Assembly (NCBI GenBank): GCA_964437445.1
Contig: CAYTGR010000018.1
Span: 1-64,000, forward strand
Length of the DNA: 64,000 bases
Direction of reading: 5' to 3'
Origin: CAYTGR01 sp964437445
GTDB taxonomy: Bacteria; Chloroflexota; Anaerolineae; B4-G1; SLSP01
Both the position numbers and the translations under genes were made by a program. Position 1 is the first letter of the stretch, and each line of letters opens with the position of its first letter. The notes under the pieces are model-generated. The model worked only from the letters and a program-made list of their open reading frames with translations. It had not been told where the DNA came from and made no database searches. Positions 33,091-40,484 of the stretch are shown here, piece by piece.

Positions 33091-35097
33091 ATGGCTCCCC
33101 GCACCAAACTGATCCTGGCATTCCTGGGGTTCCTGTGGGCCGCGTTGGTGCTGGCGGCCTTTTATGTCGTCCAGCGGCCGCTCAGCGGTGAGATCGTGCG
33201 CGGGCTGGCCGCCACCGGTTGGACCCTGGTGGTAACTCTGCTCCTGGTGGTGAACAGCGCCGGGCTGGGGCTGGGCATCTTGCGCCGTTGGTGGCCGGCC
33301 ACCCTCACCCCAGGGGAACGGTTGTTATTTGGGACAGGGTTGGGGTTGGGCTGGCTGGGGCTGCTGGGACTGGGGATCGCGCTGCTCAACGCGACCTCTC
33401 GCCCGCTGTTACTGGCCTTCCACGTCGGCCTGAATGTGTTGCTCTGGCTGCGGGGATACCTGACGCAAGCCGGGCGCGATTTGTTAGACTGCGGCGCACG
33501 CTGGTCCACAGCCCGGCTCACCATCCCGCCCCTGCTGCGGGTAGCCCTCGGCATAGCGCTGCTGTGGGCCTTCTTGCTGGCGCTGCTTCCCCCTGCCGAT
33601 GCATTTGACGCGCTCTTTTACCATCTGGTCTGGCCGGAACGGATCCTGCGCGACGGCTTCCAGCTGTATAACATCCCGCACTTCTGGTTCCCGGGGCTGG
33701 TGGAGGGGACTTTCCTCTGGGCGTTGGCGTTGGGGAGCGACCGCGCGCCGCAGTTGCTGCATCTGACGTGGGCGCTGCTGGCAATCGGGCTGACCTGGTA
33801 CTGGGCCCTGAAAGCCTGGGACGCCCGCCGTGCCTGGCGGACACTCGCCCTGCTCATCTCTATGCCGTCACTCCCCCTGTTGGCGGCCTGGGCCTACACC
33901 GATCTGGCGCTGACGTTTTACTCGGTTGCCACTCTGTACGCCGTCTGGCGTTGGCAAGAAAGCACAGAGCGGCGCTGGCTGTGGCTCGGCGGCCTCGCCG
34001 CCGGCATGGCAATGAGCGTGAAGTACACCAGCGTGTTGGTCCCGCTCGTCGCCGGGCTGTTGATTCTACTGTGGCAACGGCGCGGCCGGCTGTGGAACGC
34101 CCTGACCTTTGGGGGCACGGCCTTAGCGGCGGCGCTGCCCTGGTATCTTCGCACCTGGCTGGCGATGGGTAATCCATTCTATCCCTTCATCTTTGGCGGG
34201 CGTTACTGGGACGCTTTCCGCGCGGCCTGGTATGCCGAGCCGGGCACCGGTATCGGCTGGAACTGGCGCGAGCTCCTGCTGCTCCCCTTCAATGCCACAC
34301 TTGGACACCGGGACGCTAATTTCTACGACGGGCGGATCGGGCCGCTTTTTCTGTTACTCCTGCCCGCCACGTTAATCGTGCTCTGGGAGGCTCGGCGCGC
34401 CCCTCGCGACGCCCGGCGCGCCACGTTAGCCTTAGGGCTGTTCGCGCTGGCCAGCGGCTTGCTCTGGACCGGGGGCGTCATCAACACCGCTGCGCTCTGG
34501 CAGACTCGGCTACTCTTCCCGGCGTTGATCCCGTTTGCCCTCCTTGTAGCGGGCGGCTGGGAAGTGTTGGAGCGGCTGGACACTTCTGTTTTGCGTCTCA
34601 GCCGCCTGGCCGGGCTTTTGATCGGCGGCGTCCTGGCGGTCACCTTGCTGGATGAAGGGCTGTTTGTCCTGGGACGCCGCCCGCTGGCGGTCGCCACCGG
34701 CCTGGAGTCGCGCGCCGACTACCTGGCCCGCGTCCAGCCGGCTTACAGCCAGGCCCTGGCGTTGTTAGACGACCTGCCTACCGATGCGCGCGTCTATTTT
34801 CTCTTTGAACCGCGCAGCTATGGCGCGTCACGAGAGGTCCAACCTGATCCGATCCTGGACAACTTCGCGCACGATCTCTACCTGTATGGCGACGCTGCCG
34901 GGGTGGTGCAGGCCTGGCGGGCAGCGGGCTACACCCATGTGCTGCTCTACCGCTGGGGGGCGGACTTCGTGGCCCAGGCGCGGGCCGTCCGGTTCCCGGC
35001 AACGGCGGTAGCCGCGCTCCAGACCGTGACCGAAACGCTGCTCCAGCCGGTCAGCCAGACGGCCGACGGTCACTACGAGCTCTACCGGCTCCCCTAA
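33091..35097 (+). CDS. GT-C fold membrane glycosyltransferase
   Basis: 668 residues with about 12 or more transmembrane segments and a soluble C-terminal part. The first large loop carries PPADAFDALFYHL and WPERILRDG, the acidic site typical of lipid-phosphate-sugar-dependent GT-C enzymes (PMT/ArnT-like). It would glycosylate lipids or exported proteins on the outer face of the membrane. Acceptor and sugar cannot be told. A single gene ending at a strong terminator. Confidence 0.75.
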   Translation: MAPRTKLILAFLGFLWAALVLAAFYVVQRPLSGEIVRGLAATGWTLVVTLLLVVNSAGLGLGILRRWWPATLTPGERLLFGTGLGLGWLGLLGLGIALLNATSRPLLLAFHVGLNVLLWLRGYLTQAGRDLLDCGARWSTARLTIPPLLRVALGIALLWAFLLALLPPADAFDALFYHLVWPERILRDGFQLYNIPHFWFPGLVEGTFLWALALGSDRAPQLLHLTWALLAIGLTWYWALKAWDARRAWRTLALLISMPSLPLLAAWAYTDLALTFYSVATLYAVWRWQESTERRWLWLGGLAAGMAMSVKYTSVLVPLVAGLLILLWQRRGRLWNALTFGGTALAAALPWYLRTWLAMGNPFYPFIFGGRYWDAFRAAWYAEPGTGIGWNWRELLLLPFNATLGHRDANFYDGRIGPLFLLLLPATLIVLWEARRAPRDARRATLALGLFALASGLLWTGGVINTAALWQTRLLFPALIPFALLVAGGWEVLERLDTSVLRLSRLAGLLIGGVLAVTLLDEGLFVLGRRPLAVATGLESRADYLARVQPAYSQALALLDDLPTDARVYFLFEPRSYGASREVQPDPILDNFAHDLYLYGDAAGVVQAWRAAGYTHVLLYRWGADFVAQARAVRFPATAVAALQTVTETLLQPVSQTADGHYELYRLP

Positions 35098-35108
35098 GCC
35101 TAAACCAG

Positions 35109-35152
35109 CGCCGCCGGAGCATGAGGGTATCGTTCCCCCGGCTCCGGCGGCG
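35109..35152. terminator. Bidirectional-type hairpin terminator
   Basis: A perfect 12-bp stem CGCCGCCGGAGC (35109-35120) with GCTCCGGCGGCG (35141-35152). It lies between convergent genes. Confidence 0.7.
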
Positions 35153-35173
35153 ATTCAGGCTACGTGGCAATCG

Positions 35174-35482
35174 TCAGATTTGGAAGCCGCCGCGCAACGG
35201 CACGATCTTCTGCCGGTAATCGCTGATGTAAGAGAAAAGCCGCTGGCGCAATTTGATCCAGACGTCGGACGCCAGAAAGCCACGCAGGCTCTCCAGGTCC
35301 TCAGCGGCAAAACCCATCGTCACCTGCGGCCAGTCACCGTACGTGGTGTACCAGGCATCGGTAATCTGGAACCCCCGCTTGATAAACACGGCCGGAAATT
35401 CTTGCGTGATGAACTCAAAATAGGTTTCCTCCCGGCCGGGACGGATGTTCCAGGTCATCAACAGCTTGATGGGAAAGCTCAT
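35174..35482 (-). CDS. Dimeric alpha-beta barrel protein of unknown function
   Basis: 102 residues beginning with IKLLMTWNIRPGREETYFEF, the first strand-helix of the ferredoxin-like dimeric barrel found in NIPSNAP/ABM proteins. No catalytic residues are evident. It ends in front of the terminator shared with the glycosyltransferase and lies 42 nt after the YIP1 gene on the same strand, so they may be co-transcribed. Confidence 0.65.
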   Translation of the reverse strand: MSFPIKLLMTWNIRPGREETYFEFITQEFPAVFIKRGFQITDAWYTTYGDWPQVTMGFAAEDLESLRGFLASDVWIKLRQRLFSYISDYRQKIVPLRGGFQI

Positions 35483-35524
35483 CGTCTCATCCTAATCTTG
35501 TGACACTCCCCACGGGTCACACGC

Positions 35525-36301
35525 TTAAGGGCCGGGGGTAAACATGTTCCCTGGCATCTGCCGCATCAGCTCTCCAAGCGAAGCGCCGATCACTGCCGCA
35601 ATCCCCCCTATCAGGCAGCAAAACACCAGGAAGAGCAAAGCATAGGGGATCAGCACCGAGGCAAATCCTTTACCCAGCGAGAAACGATGCGCCGCAGCGA
35701 CGCCGATCGCTTCCAGGACCACGGTGTAGAGGGAAACCGCCAGCGAGATCAAACTGAAGAGCAGCTGCAAGACCACGCCGACGTAGGGAATCTGCGCCAA
35801 CAACGCGCTGATCAGGGCGATGGCAGCTGCGACAATTCCCAGCGGCGCGGTCACGGCGGCGAACAGGAAAAAGGTCTCGGTGTAAGTCCCCTGCCCCTGA
35901 AAGAGCTTAGCGATCAACTGGAAAAGCCCCACGATGGCAAAAGAGGCAAGTAACCCCATCACCAGGCCCGTGGGAATACCGCACAACATGGAGCCCAGCG
36001 AGAAGGTGCTCTCGCGTATCGGCAGCTCCCGCAGCAACTCCGGGGGCATGGTCTGCCAGTACCGGCGGCCAAAGAGGGCCAACGGCAGAAAGCCAAGCAG
36101 GCTTGTGATCACCGAGGTGACCAGCAGCCAGACTACCGCTCGGCCCAGGGCTGCTTCGGGCAAGAATTGCTCAAAAGTTTTCACCGACGGGGAAAGCAAC
36201 AACCGCATCCAGAGCTGGAGAAACGGCGTTTTACCCGAGGCCGGCGCCGGCATCGCTGGTTGAGCAGATTGATTTTGTAAAGGATCAGGCCCCAATTCCA
36301 T
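35525..36301 (-). CDS. YIP1-family membrane protein
   Basis: 258 residues. A Pro/Ala-rich cytoplasmic N-terminus is followed by five hydrophobic segments. The arrangement and the LPEAALGRAVVWLLVTSVI and ALIPYALLF-like stretches fit bacterial YIP1/DUF1282 proteins, whose role is unknown. It has an AAAGGAGG box before the ATG at 36301. Confidence 0.7.
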   Translation of the reverse strand: MELGPDPLQNQSAQPAMPAPASGKTPFLQLWMRLLLSPSVKTFEQFLPEAALGRAVVWLLVTSVITSLLGFLPLALFGRRYWQTMPPELLRELPIRESTFSLGSMLCGIPTGLVMGLLASFAIVGLFQLIAKLFQGQGTYTETFFLFAAVTAPLGIVAAAIALISALLAQIPYVGVVLQLLFSLISLAVSLYTVVLEAIGVAAAHRFSLGKGFASVLIPYALLFLVFCCLIGGIAAVIGASLGELMRQMPGNMFTPGP

Positions 36302-36333
36302 AGTTTACCTCCTTTGAAAATAGCGCTTTGCTT

Positions 36334-36520
36334 GTAGTCAGGCGCTTTAGCGCCGTCCAACGCGCTGAAGCGCGTTACTACGAGCCAATTTTCATCCCAC
36401 GGCTGGTGAACGCCAGTTCATGGGGAATTCCTCTGAAAATAGAAACCAGTTAAGGAGTGAGCAGAGAGCAGCAGGTAGAAATTCCTGTTTCCTGCTCACC
36501 GCTCACTGCTCACATTTTCA
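36334..36520. repeat. Composite dispersed repeat, modules C-A-B
   Basis: Complete module C at 36334-36381 (GTAGTCAGGCGCTTTAGCGCC then CGCGCTGAAGCGCG, ending ACTAC). Module A at 36389-36431. Module B at 36432-36520 with GGAGTGAGCAGAGAGCAGCAG and TGCTCACCGCTCACTGCTCAC. This is the most complete copy in the window. Confidence 0.85.
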
Positions 36521-36570
36521 TCACTACGAGCCTATTTTCATCTCCCCACGTAAACTTTAAGCCCTCAGCT

Positions 36571-37377
36571 CTACTGTTGAGGCAATTGAGAGAGCAGCTC
36601 GCTGGCCTGTTGGGCCCAGACCTCCGGCGGATTGGTCTCCAGGAAACGCTGGAGCGTCTCGCGGGCCTGATCGTATTGCCCGGCCGCCGCATACGCCCGG
36701 CCTAAGGCAAACAGCGCTTCCGACATTTGCGGTGCGACCTGCACCGCCTGCTCCAACGCCTGTACCGCCTCGGGCAGCTGATTCTGCAAGAGATAGGCGT
36801 TCCCCAGACCGATCAACGCCTCCGGCTTGTCGGGCGAGAGTTCCAGTGCTTTTTGGAATTCGGCGGCGGCCTGCTCCACCAGCGCTGTGTCTGGCGTCAG
36901 GCTTTCGGCCGGTAAGGCCATCACCAGGTAAGCCGCCCCCAGCTGGTAATGAGTATCGGGATCTTCGGGATCAGCCTCCAGCGCCGCCTTGAACTCGGTC
37001 ACTGCCTGGTCCAGCTGATTCATCTGGTAAGCCAGCACTCCCAGGTTGTGATGCACCGCCGCCGCGCGCGATGGGTCCAGTTCCAATGTGCGCCGGAAAG
37101 CGGCCTCCGCCTTACCGTAATCCCCCAACTGGAAATAGGTCAGGCCGGTCAGGAACTGCGCTTCGGCGTTTTCTGGATTCTGCGCCAGGAAGGCTTCCAG
37201 CAGGGGAGCCGCCTCGGCGTACTGCCCGGCATCTATTTGAGCCTGGATGGCTTTTAAGTCGCTCACTGGCGTAGCCGTAGGCAGTGGAGCAGTATTCCGG
37301 GATGTGTTGATCACCACCGCTACAATTCCAATCAGCACAACTAAAATAACTCCCACGACGATCAGACGGCTACGCAT
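36571..37377 (-). CDS. Membrane-anchored TPR protein
   Basis: 268 residues. An N-terminal transmembrane helix (LIVVGVILVVLIGIVAVVI) and short Thr/Pro linker are followed by about six TPR units (e.g. AEAQFLTGLTYFQLGDYGKAEAAFRRTLEL). A scaffold for protein contacts, with its repeats probably outside the cytoplasm. The ATG at 37377 lies inside the end of the MBL-fold gene (8-nt overlap) with GGAGGAGG just upstream, so translation is coupled. Confidence 0.85.
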   Translation of the reverse strand: MRSRLIVVGVILVVLIGIVAVVINTSRNTAPLPTATPVSDLKAIQAQIDAGQYAEAAPLLEAFLAQNPENAEAQFLTGLTYFQLGDYGKAEAAFRRTLELDPSRAAAVHHNLGVLAYQMNQLDQAVTEFKAALEADPEDPDTHYQLGAAYLVMALPAESLTPDTALVEQAAAEFQKALELSPDKPEALIGLGNAYLLQNQLPEAVQALEQAVQVAPQMSEALFALGRAYAAAGQYDQARETLQRFLETNPPEVWAQQASELLSQLPQQ

Positions 37378-38047
37378 CTCCTCCTCCTGTGGCGCGATCT
37401 TGTTGGAGCTCCAGGAGTACCACACGGGTCTCCTCGGGTAAGTTGCTACTGGTCAGCTTCAAGCTGGGTACAGGAGTCTCTTTGGCCACTCCCATCTCCT
37501 TCAGAAAGCGATCCAGCGGGTCGCGCTTGAGCTGCAAGCCGGGCACCTTGTACTGCATGGGGATGATAATGTTGGGCTCAATCAGGCTGACGACTTCAGA
37601 AGCCAGTGAGGGCGTCAGGCCGCCGGGGATGCCGACGGGGAGCAGGAGCACATGGACTGAGCCCATTGCCTCGACCTGGGCTTGAGAGGGCACGTGGCCG
37701 AGCTCGCCCAGGTGACAAACTACCACCCCGTTGCAGTCAAACGAATAGACGACATTCTGGCCCAGCTCCACGCCTTTCTTCCGATCCCGGAAAGTATCAA
37801 TAGCGGTGATGAAGAGGCCACCGATTTCATATTCCCCCGCTCCGGCCAACGTGCGGTAGGGACCGCGCAGCCCCTTCCACTTAGCCCGCTCCGGTTCGTC
37901 CAGCGGCGAGCTGGTGGTAACGATGTCGGCGCGCGCATGGCAGCCGCTCAACCCGGTAGACTCCTCGTCAAAGGGATCAGTCACAACTGCGGGATACCCG
38001 CGCTCCATCAAGCGGAAACAGCCGAGGCCATACCAGACAAGTTCCAT
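37370..38047 (-). CDS. UlaG-type metallo-beta-lactamase-fold protein
   Basis: 225 residues of the UlaG-like (beta-lactamase superfamily 2) group. The start VWYGLGCFRLMERGYPAVVTDPF fits the family, as does the late HLGELGH with an IPMQYK strand. The usual HxHxDH motif appears lost: at its place stands VTTSSPLDE. The metal site may therefore be incomplete and the protein inactive or regulatory. GGGAGAGG precedes the ATG. Confidence 0.75.
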   Translation of the reverse strand: MELVWYGLGCFRLMERGYPAVVTDPFDEESTGLSGCHARADIVTTSSPLDEPERAKWKGLRGPYRTLAGAGEYEIGGLFITAIDTFRDRKKGVELGQNVVYSFDCNGVVVCHLGELGHVPSQAQVEAMGSVHVLLLPVGIPGGLTPSLASEVVSLIEPNIIIPMQYKVPGLQLKRDPLDRFLKEMGVAKETPVPSLKLTSSNLPEETRVVLLELQQDRATGGGDA

Positions 38048-38447
38048 TACCTCTCCCTAATAGCCCTGTCGTGAGATAATCGCCTGGTCCAAGAGACCCG
38101 GCGTCGCAGCGGCATTGAGTTCCACGGGTATTATATACAAATGCCAGCTCCTGTCCAATACAACAAGGGGCGCAGGGCTTACGCACCTTCAAGGGAATTC
38201 CCCATGAACTGGCGTTCACCGGCCGGGGGATGAGAATGTGAGCAGTGAGCGGTGAGCAGAAACCAGGAACTGCTACCGGCTGCTCTCTGCTCACCCCTTA
38301 ACTGGTTCCTGTTTTCAGAGGAAATACACGGATGGCCCTGTCCTGGTTGCTTCCCGGTGCGCTATACGTAGCAGGGCAGAAAGGGGAAAGGAGCTGGGAT
38401 ACCCTCTCTCTGGTTCACGGGGAAGACAGGGAATCTTTCAACAAAGA
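38048..38447. repeat. Non-coding stretch with module A-B repeat
   Basis: Module A at 38193-38238 (GGGAATTCCCCATGAACTGG...) and module B at 38239-38325 (GTGAGCAGTGAGCGG ... CTGCTCTCTGCTCACC). The remaining bases show no gene; a 60-codon ORF at 38332 runs through the tRNA and is not credible. Confidence 0.75.
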
Positions 38448-38471
38448 CGGCCCGGTTGGGGTACCGGGCCG
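38448..38471 (-). terminator. Terminator of the tRNA transcript
   Basis: A 9-bp stem CGGCCCGGT/ACCGGGCCG with a 6-nt loop directly downstream of the tRNA pair, followed on the minus strand by TCTTTGTTG. Confidence 0.8.
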
Positions 38472-38473
38472 CA

Positions 38474-38545
38474 TGGCGAGGGTGAGATTTGAACTCACAA
38501 CCAAGGGCTTATGAGTCCCCTGCTCGGCCGTCGAGCTGCCTCGCC
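38474..38545 (-). tRNA. tRNA with CAU anticodon (elongator Met or Ile2)
   Basis: Acceptor GGCGAGG pairs with CCTCGCC, D-stem GCTC/GAGC, anticodon loop CTCATAA, T-arm GTGAG-TTCAAAT-CTCAC, discriminator A; no encoded CCA. The last anticodon pair is an A-G mismatch. The variable region TTGGTT resembles the E. coli minor Ile2 tRNA, whose CAU is modified to lysidine, but elongator Met is equally possible. Confidence 0.9.
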
Positions 38546-38553
38546 GGAAAAAG

Positions 38554-38625
38554 TAGCGGGGGACGGATTCGAACCGCCGACCTTCGGGTTATGAGCCCGA
38601 CGAGCTGCCACTGCTCCACCCCGCG
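38554..38625 (-). tRNA. Initiator tRNA-fMet (CAU)
   Basis: Anticodon loop CTCATAA on a stem with three consecutive G-C pairs (GGG/CCC), the initiator hallmark. Acceptor CGCGGGG/CCCCGCT leaves C1 opposite U72 unpaired, another initiator feature. T-arm GGCGG-TTCGAAT-CCGTC. No encoded CCA. Confidence 0.95.
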
Positions 38626-38636
38626 TTGTGAGGGCT

Positions 38637-38664
38637 ATTATACACAGCTGTCGGGAGAAGTCAA
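38637..38664 (-). promoter_or_regulatory. Promoter of the tRNA pair
   Basis: On the minus strand TTGACT (38659-38664) and TATAAT (38637-38642) with a 16-bp spacer, 11 bp before the fMet gene. Confidence 0.85.
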
Positions 38665-38743
38665 GTGCGCGCCAGGGTATCAGGGCATTGCGCCTGGCCT
38701 GAAAGTGCGGTTAATTGCTTTCCGCAGGTGCCTCCCTTAGGGG

Positions 38744-38921
38744 TATAATAATATTAGAGAGATTCTGTGTGGGGGCCTCAGCCGGGATGATAGGATTCCG
38801 TGGTCCATGCTGAAGAACCGGTGGGAGTGCAGGGTGTGGTGTCAACATCACCGGGCAAGTCCAGTGGCTCTATGGGATGGCTTTTGATGGTTTGTTGTGT
38901 TGAAGGAAAGGAGTTGAAGCG
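38744..38921 (+). promoter_or_regulatory. -10 box and long leader of the cytidylate-kinase-like gene
   Basis: TATAAT at 38744-38749 without a clear -35, then about 170 nt of GC-rich leader. A 26-codon ORF (38807-38887) with two Cys and three Trp lies in it but has no Shine-Dalgarno. Confidence 0.35.
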
Positions 38922-39596
38922 ATGTCTGTCATCACTGTTTCCAGAGAGTTCGGCAGTGAGGGTGAGTACATTGCCAGGGGGATCGCCCAGGCTCTGGGCT
39001 ACCATTTCGTGGATCGTGAGTTTATCGGCGTTCTGCTCAGCCAGTATGGGCTGGTGGAGTTCGACCGGGAGTACGAGGCCCTGCCGGGCCGGGAAAGACG
39101 CGGCGGGCAGCGAGGGGCGCGCCGAGATGTGATGGTGGATATGCTCAATCAGGTTGTGCGAGCGGTGGCCCAGCATGGCGACGTGGTGATTCTGGGGCGC
39201 AGTGGGTTTGCAATTTTAGGGGGCTTTGCCGACGTGCTCCACGTGCGGCTTCAGGCCCCCTTTGCGGTTCGGGTCGCGCGCGTGATGACACAACAGAAGA
39301 TTACCTCCGAACAGGCAGAAGCGCTCGTGAAAGAGCATGATAAAGTGCGGACAGCCTTTGTGGAGGATTTTTACCGCGTACCCTGGGGCGCGACGCAGGC
39401 CTTTGATTTAGTCATCAACACCGATAAGATTTCCCCTGATTTGGCGATGACCTGGGTGATCGACGCCGCCAAAGCCTTCGTAACTGACTTGAGTGGTAAA
39501 CCCGCCACCGATTCAATAGAGGTGGATCCCGTCCTGGCGAGGGCTGTTTCCGATGGACTTGGCTGCAAGAAGGTGCATAGAACTATCCCAAGTTAA
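38922..39596 (+). CDS. Cytidylate kinase-like family protein
   Basis: 224 residues. VITVSREFGSEGEYIARGIAQALGYHFVDRE matches the P-loop region of the cytidylate-kinase-like group. The kinase loop is GSEGEY instead of GSGGxxI, so the phosphate-binding Lys/Gly pattern is altered. A GRSGFAILG strand and a lid rich in Arg follow. It could phosphorylate a nucleotide or a small molecule, or bind one as a sensor. AAAGGAG precedes the ATG. Confidence 0.8.
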   Translation: MSVITVSREFGSEGEYIARGIAQALGYHFVDREFIGVLLSQYGLVEFDREYEALPGRERRGGQRGARRDVMVDMLNQVVRAVAQHGDVVILGRSGFAILGGFADVLHVRLQAPFAVRVARVMTQQKITSEQAEALVKEHDKVRTAFVEDFYRVPWGATQAFDLVINTDKISPDLAMTWVIDAAKAFVTDLSGKPATDSIEVDPVLARAVSDGLGCKKVHRTIPS

Positions 39597-39626
39597 CGAC
39601 GAGCCTCTGCAAAATCGGGCCGATTA

Positions 39627-40478
39627 TCAAAACGCGATCTCGGCGATCTGCTCAAAATCCAGATCAAAGGTGGCCGGGCCGGCCTCGGGCATGATTTCAG
39701 CGTCGCCCAGCTCCCCGGCGGCGACCCCCCGGTCGCAGAGCGAGCGATAAGGACAAAAACGACAACGACGCTCCTCACTCGTGACGCCAAAACCATCCTC
39801 CGGCAACGCGGCGAGCTGCCCGATCAGCTCAGTCAACCGCGCCTCGTCGGCACGTAGCTGCGCCGTGCTGTAGGGAAAACGCTCCGGCGCTTCGGGCGTC
39901 TCGGCGAACCAGTAAAGCATCTCGGTCTGCTCCGGGATGAAGGGCTGCCCACCGTTCAGATAGGCTCCCGCCCGGATGAGCAGGAAACGGTAGACGCAGG
40001 TCTGCATCGTCTCGGCCAGACGCTGGCGGGTTGGCCGTTGGAGGCTGGTCTTCCAATCCAGGATGGTGGCGCGGCCGCCGGCGGCGACGACGAGCAGGTC
40101 GTACTTGGCGACGAGCCGGAAGCCGGCCAGAGGGGTGGTCAACGTCAACTCGGGATAGCGCGGCACCGCTGCCACCGCCCCCGGTCCTGCCACTAACGTG
40201 AGGGGGCGATAGTCCAGATAGTGCTGCCACCAGCGGCTGAGCGGCTCCTCGGCGGCGAACGGTGACAACCATTCTGCCGGGATCGCTGTGAGGTGCTGCT
40301 GGACTAGGCGGTGGAAGGCCGCGCCCTGTTGCATGTGGCGTTCCTGTTCTACCACCGGCTCGGTCTGGATCGCCGGCCAGCTGACGTGCAGCAGGTAGCG
40401 CAGTTGAAAGCGGCGCGGGCACTCCAGGTAATCCTGCAGGCTGGCTTGCGAAAACTGGAAATCAGGTGGTAAGGTCAT
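39627..40478 (-). CDS. PD-(D/E)XK nuclease with 4Fe-4S cluster (AddB-nuclease-like)
   Basis: 283 residues. SLQDYLECPRRFQLRYLL gives Cys20; CRFCPYRSLC near residue 240-250 gives three more. This split 1+3 Cys layout is the iron-sulfur staple of AddB and Cas4 nucleases. The active site is made by VAKYDLL, TILDWKT and QTCVYRFLL (motifs II, III and the QxxxY box). It is a stand-alone nuclease placed 6 nt after a UvrD-type helicase gene. It most likely processes DNA ends with the two helicases upstream. Confidence 0.87.
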   Translation of the reverse strand: MTLPPDFQFSQASLQDYLECPRRFQLRYLLHVSWPAIQTEPVVEQERHMQQGAAFHRLVQQHLTAIPAEWLSPFAAEEPLSRWWQHYLDYRPLTLVAGPGAVAAVPRYPELTLTTPLAGFRLVAKYDLLVVAAGGRATILDWKTSLQRPTRQRLAETMQTCVYRFLLIRAGAYLNGGQPFIPEQTEMLYWFAETPEAPERFPYSTAQLRADEARLTELIGQLAALPEDGFGVTSEERRCRFCPYRSLCDRGVAAGELGDAEIMPEAGPATFDLDFEQIAEIAF

Positions 40479-40484
40479 GCGTCC

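Noticed and set aside
38332..38514. 60-codon ORF before the tRNA genes
   Set aside because: It starts in a repeat, runs through the tRNA terminator and tRNA, and has no ribosome site.
38807..38887. 26-codon ORF with Cys and Trp codons in the leader of the cytidylate-kinase-like gene
   Set aside because: No Shine-Dalgarno and no terminator-type hairpin downstream; a leader peptide cannot be supported.
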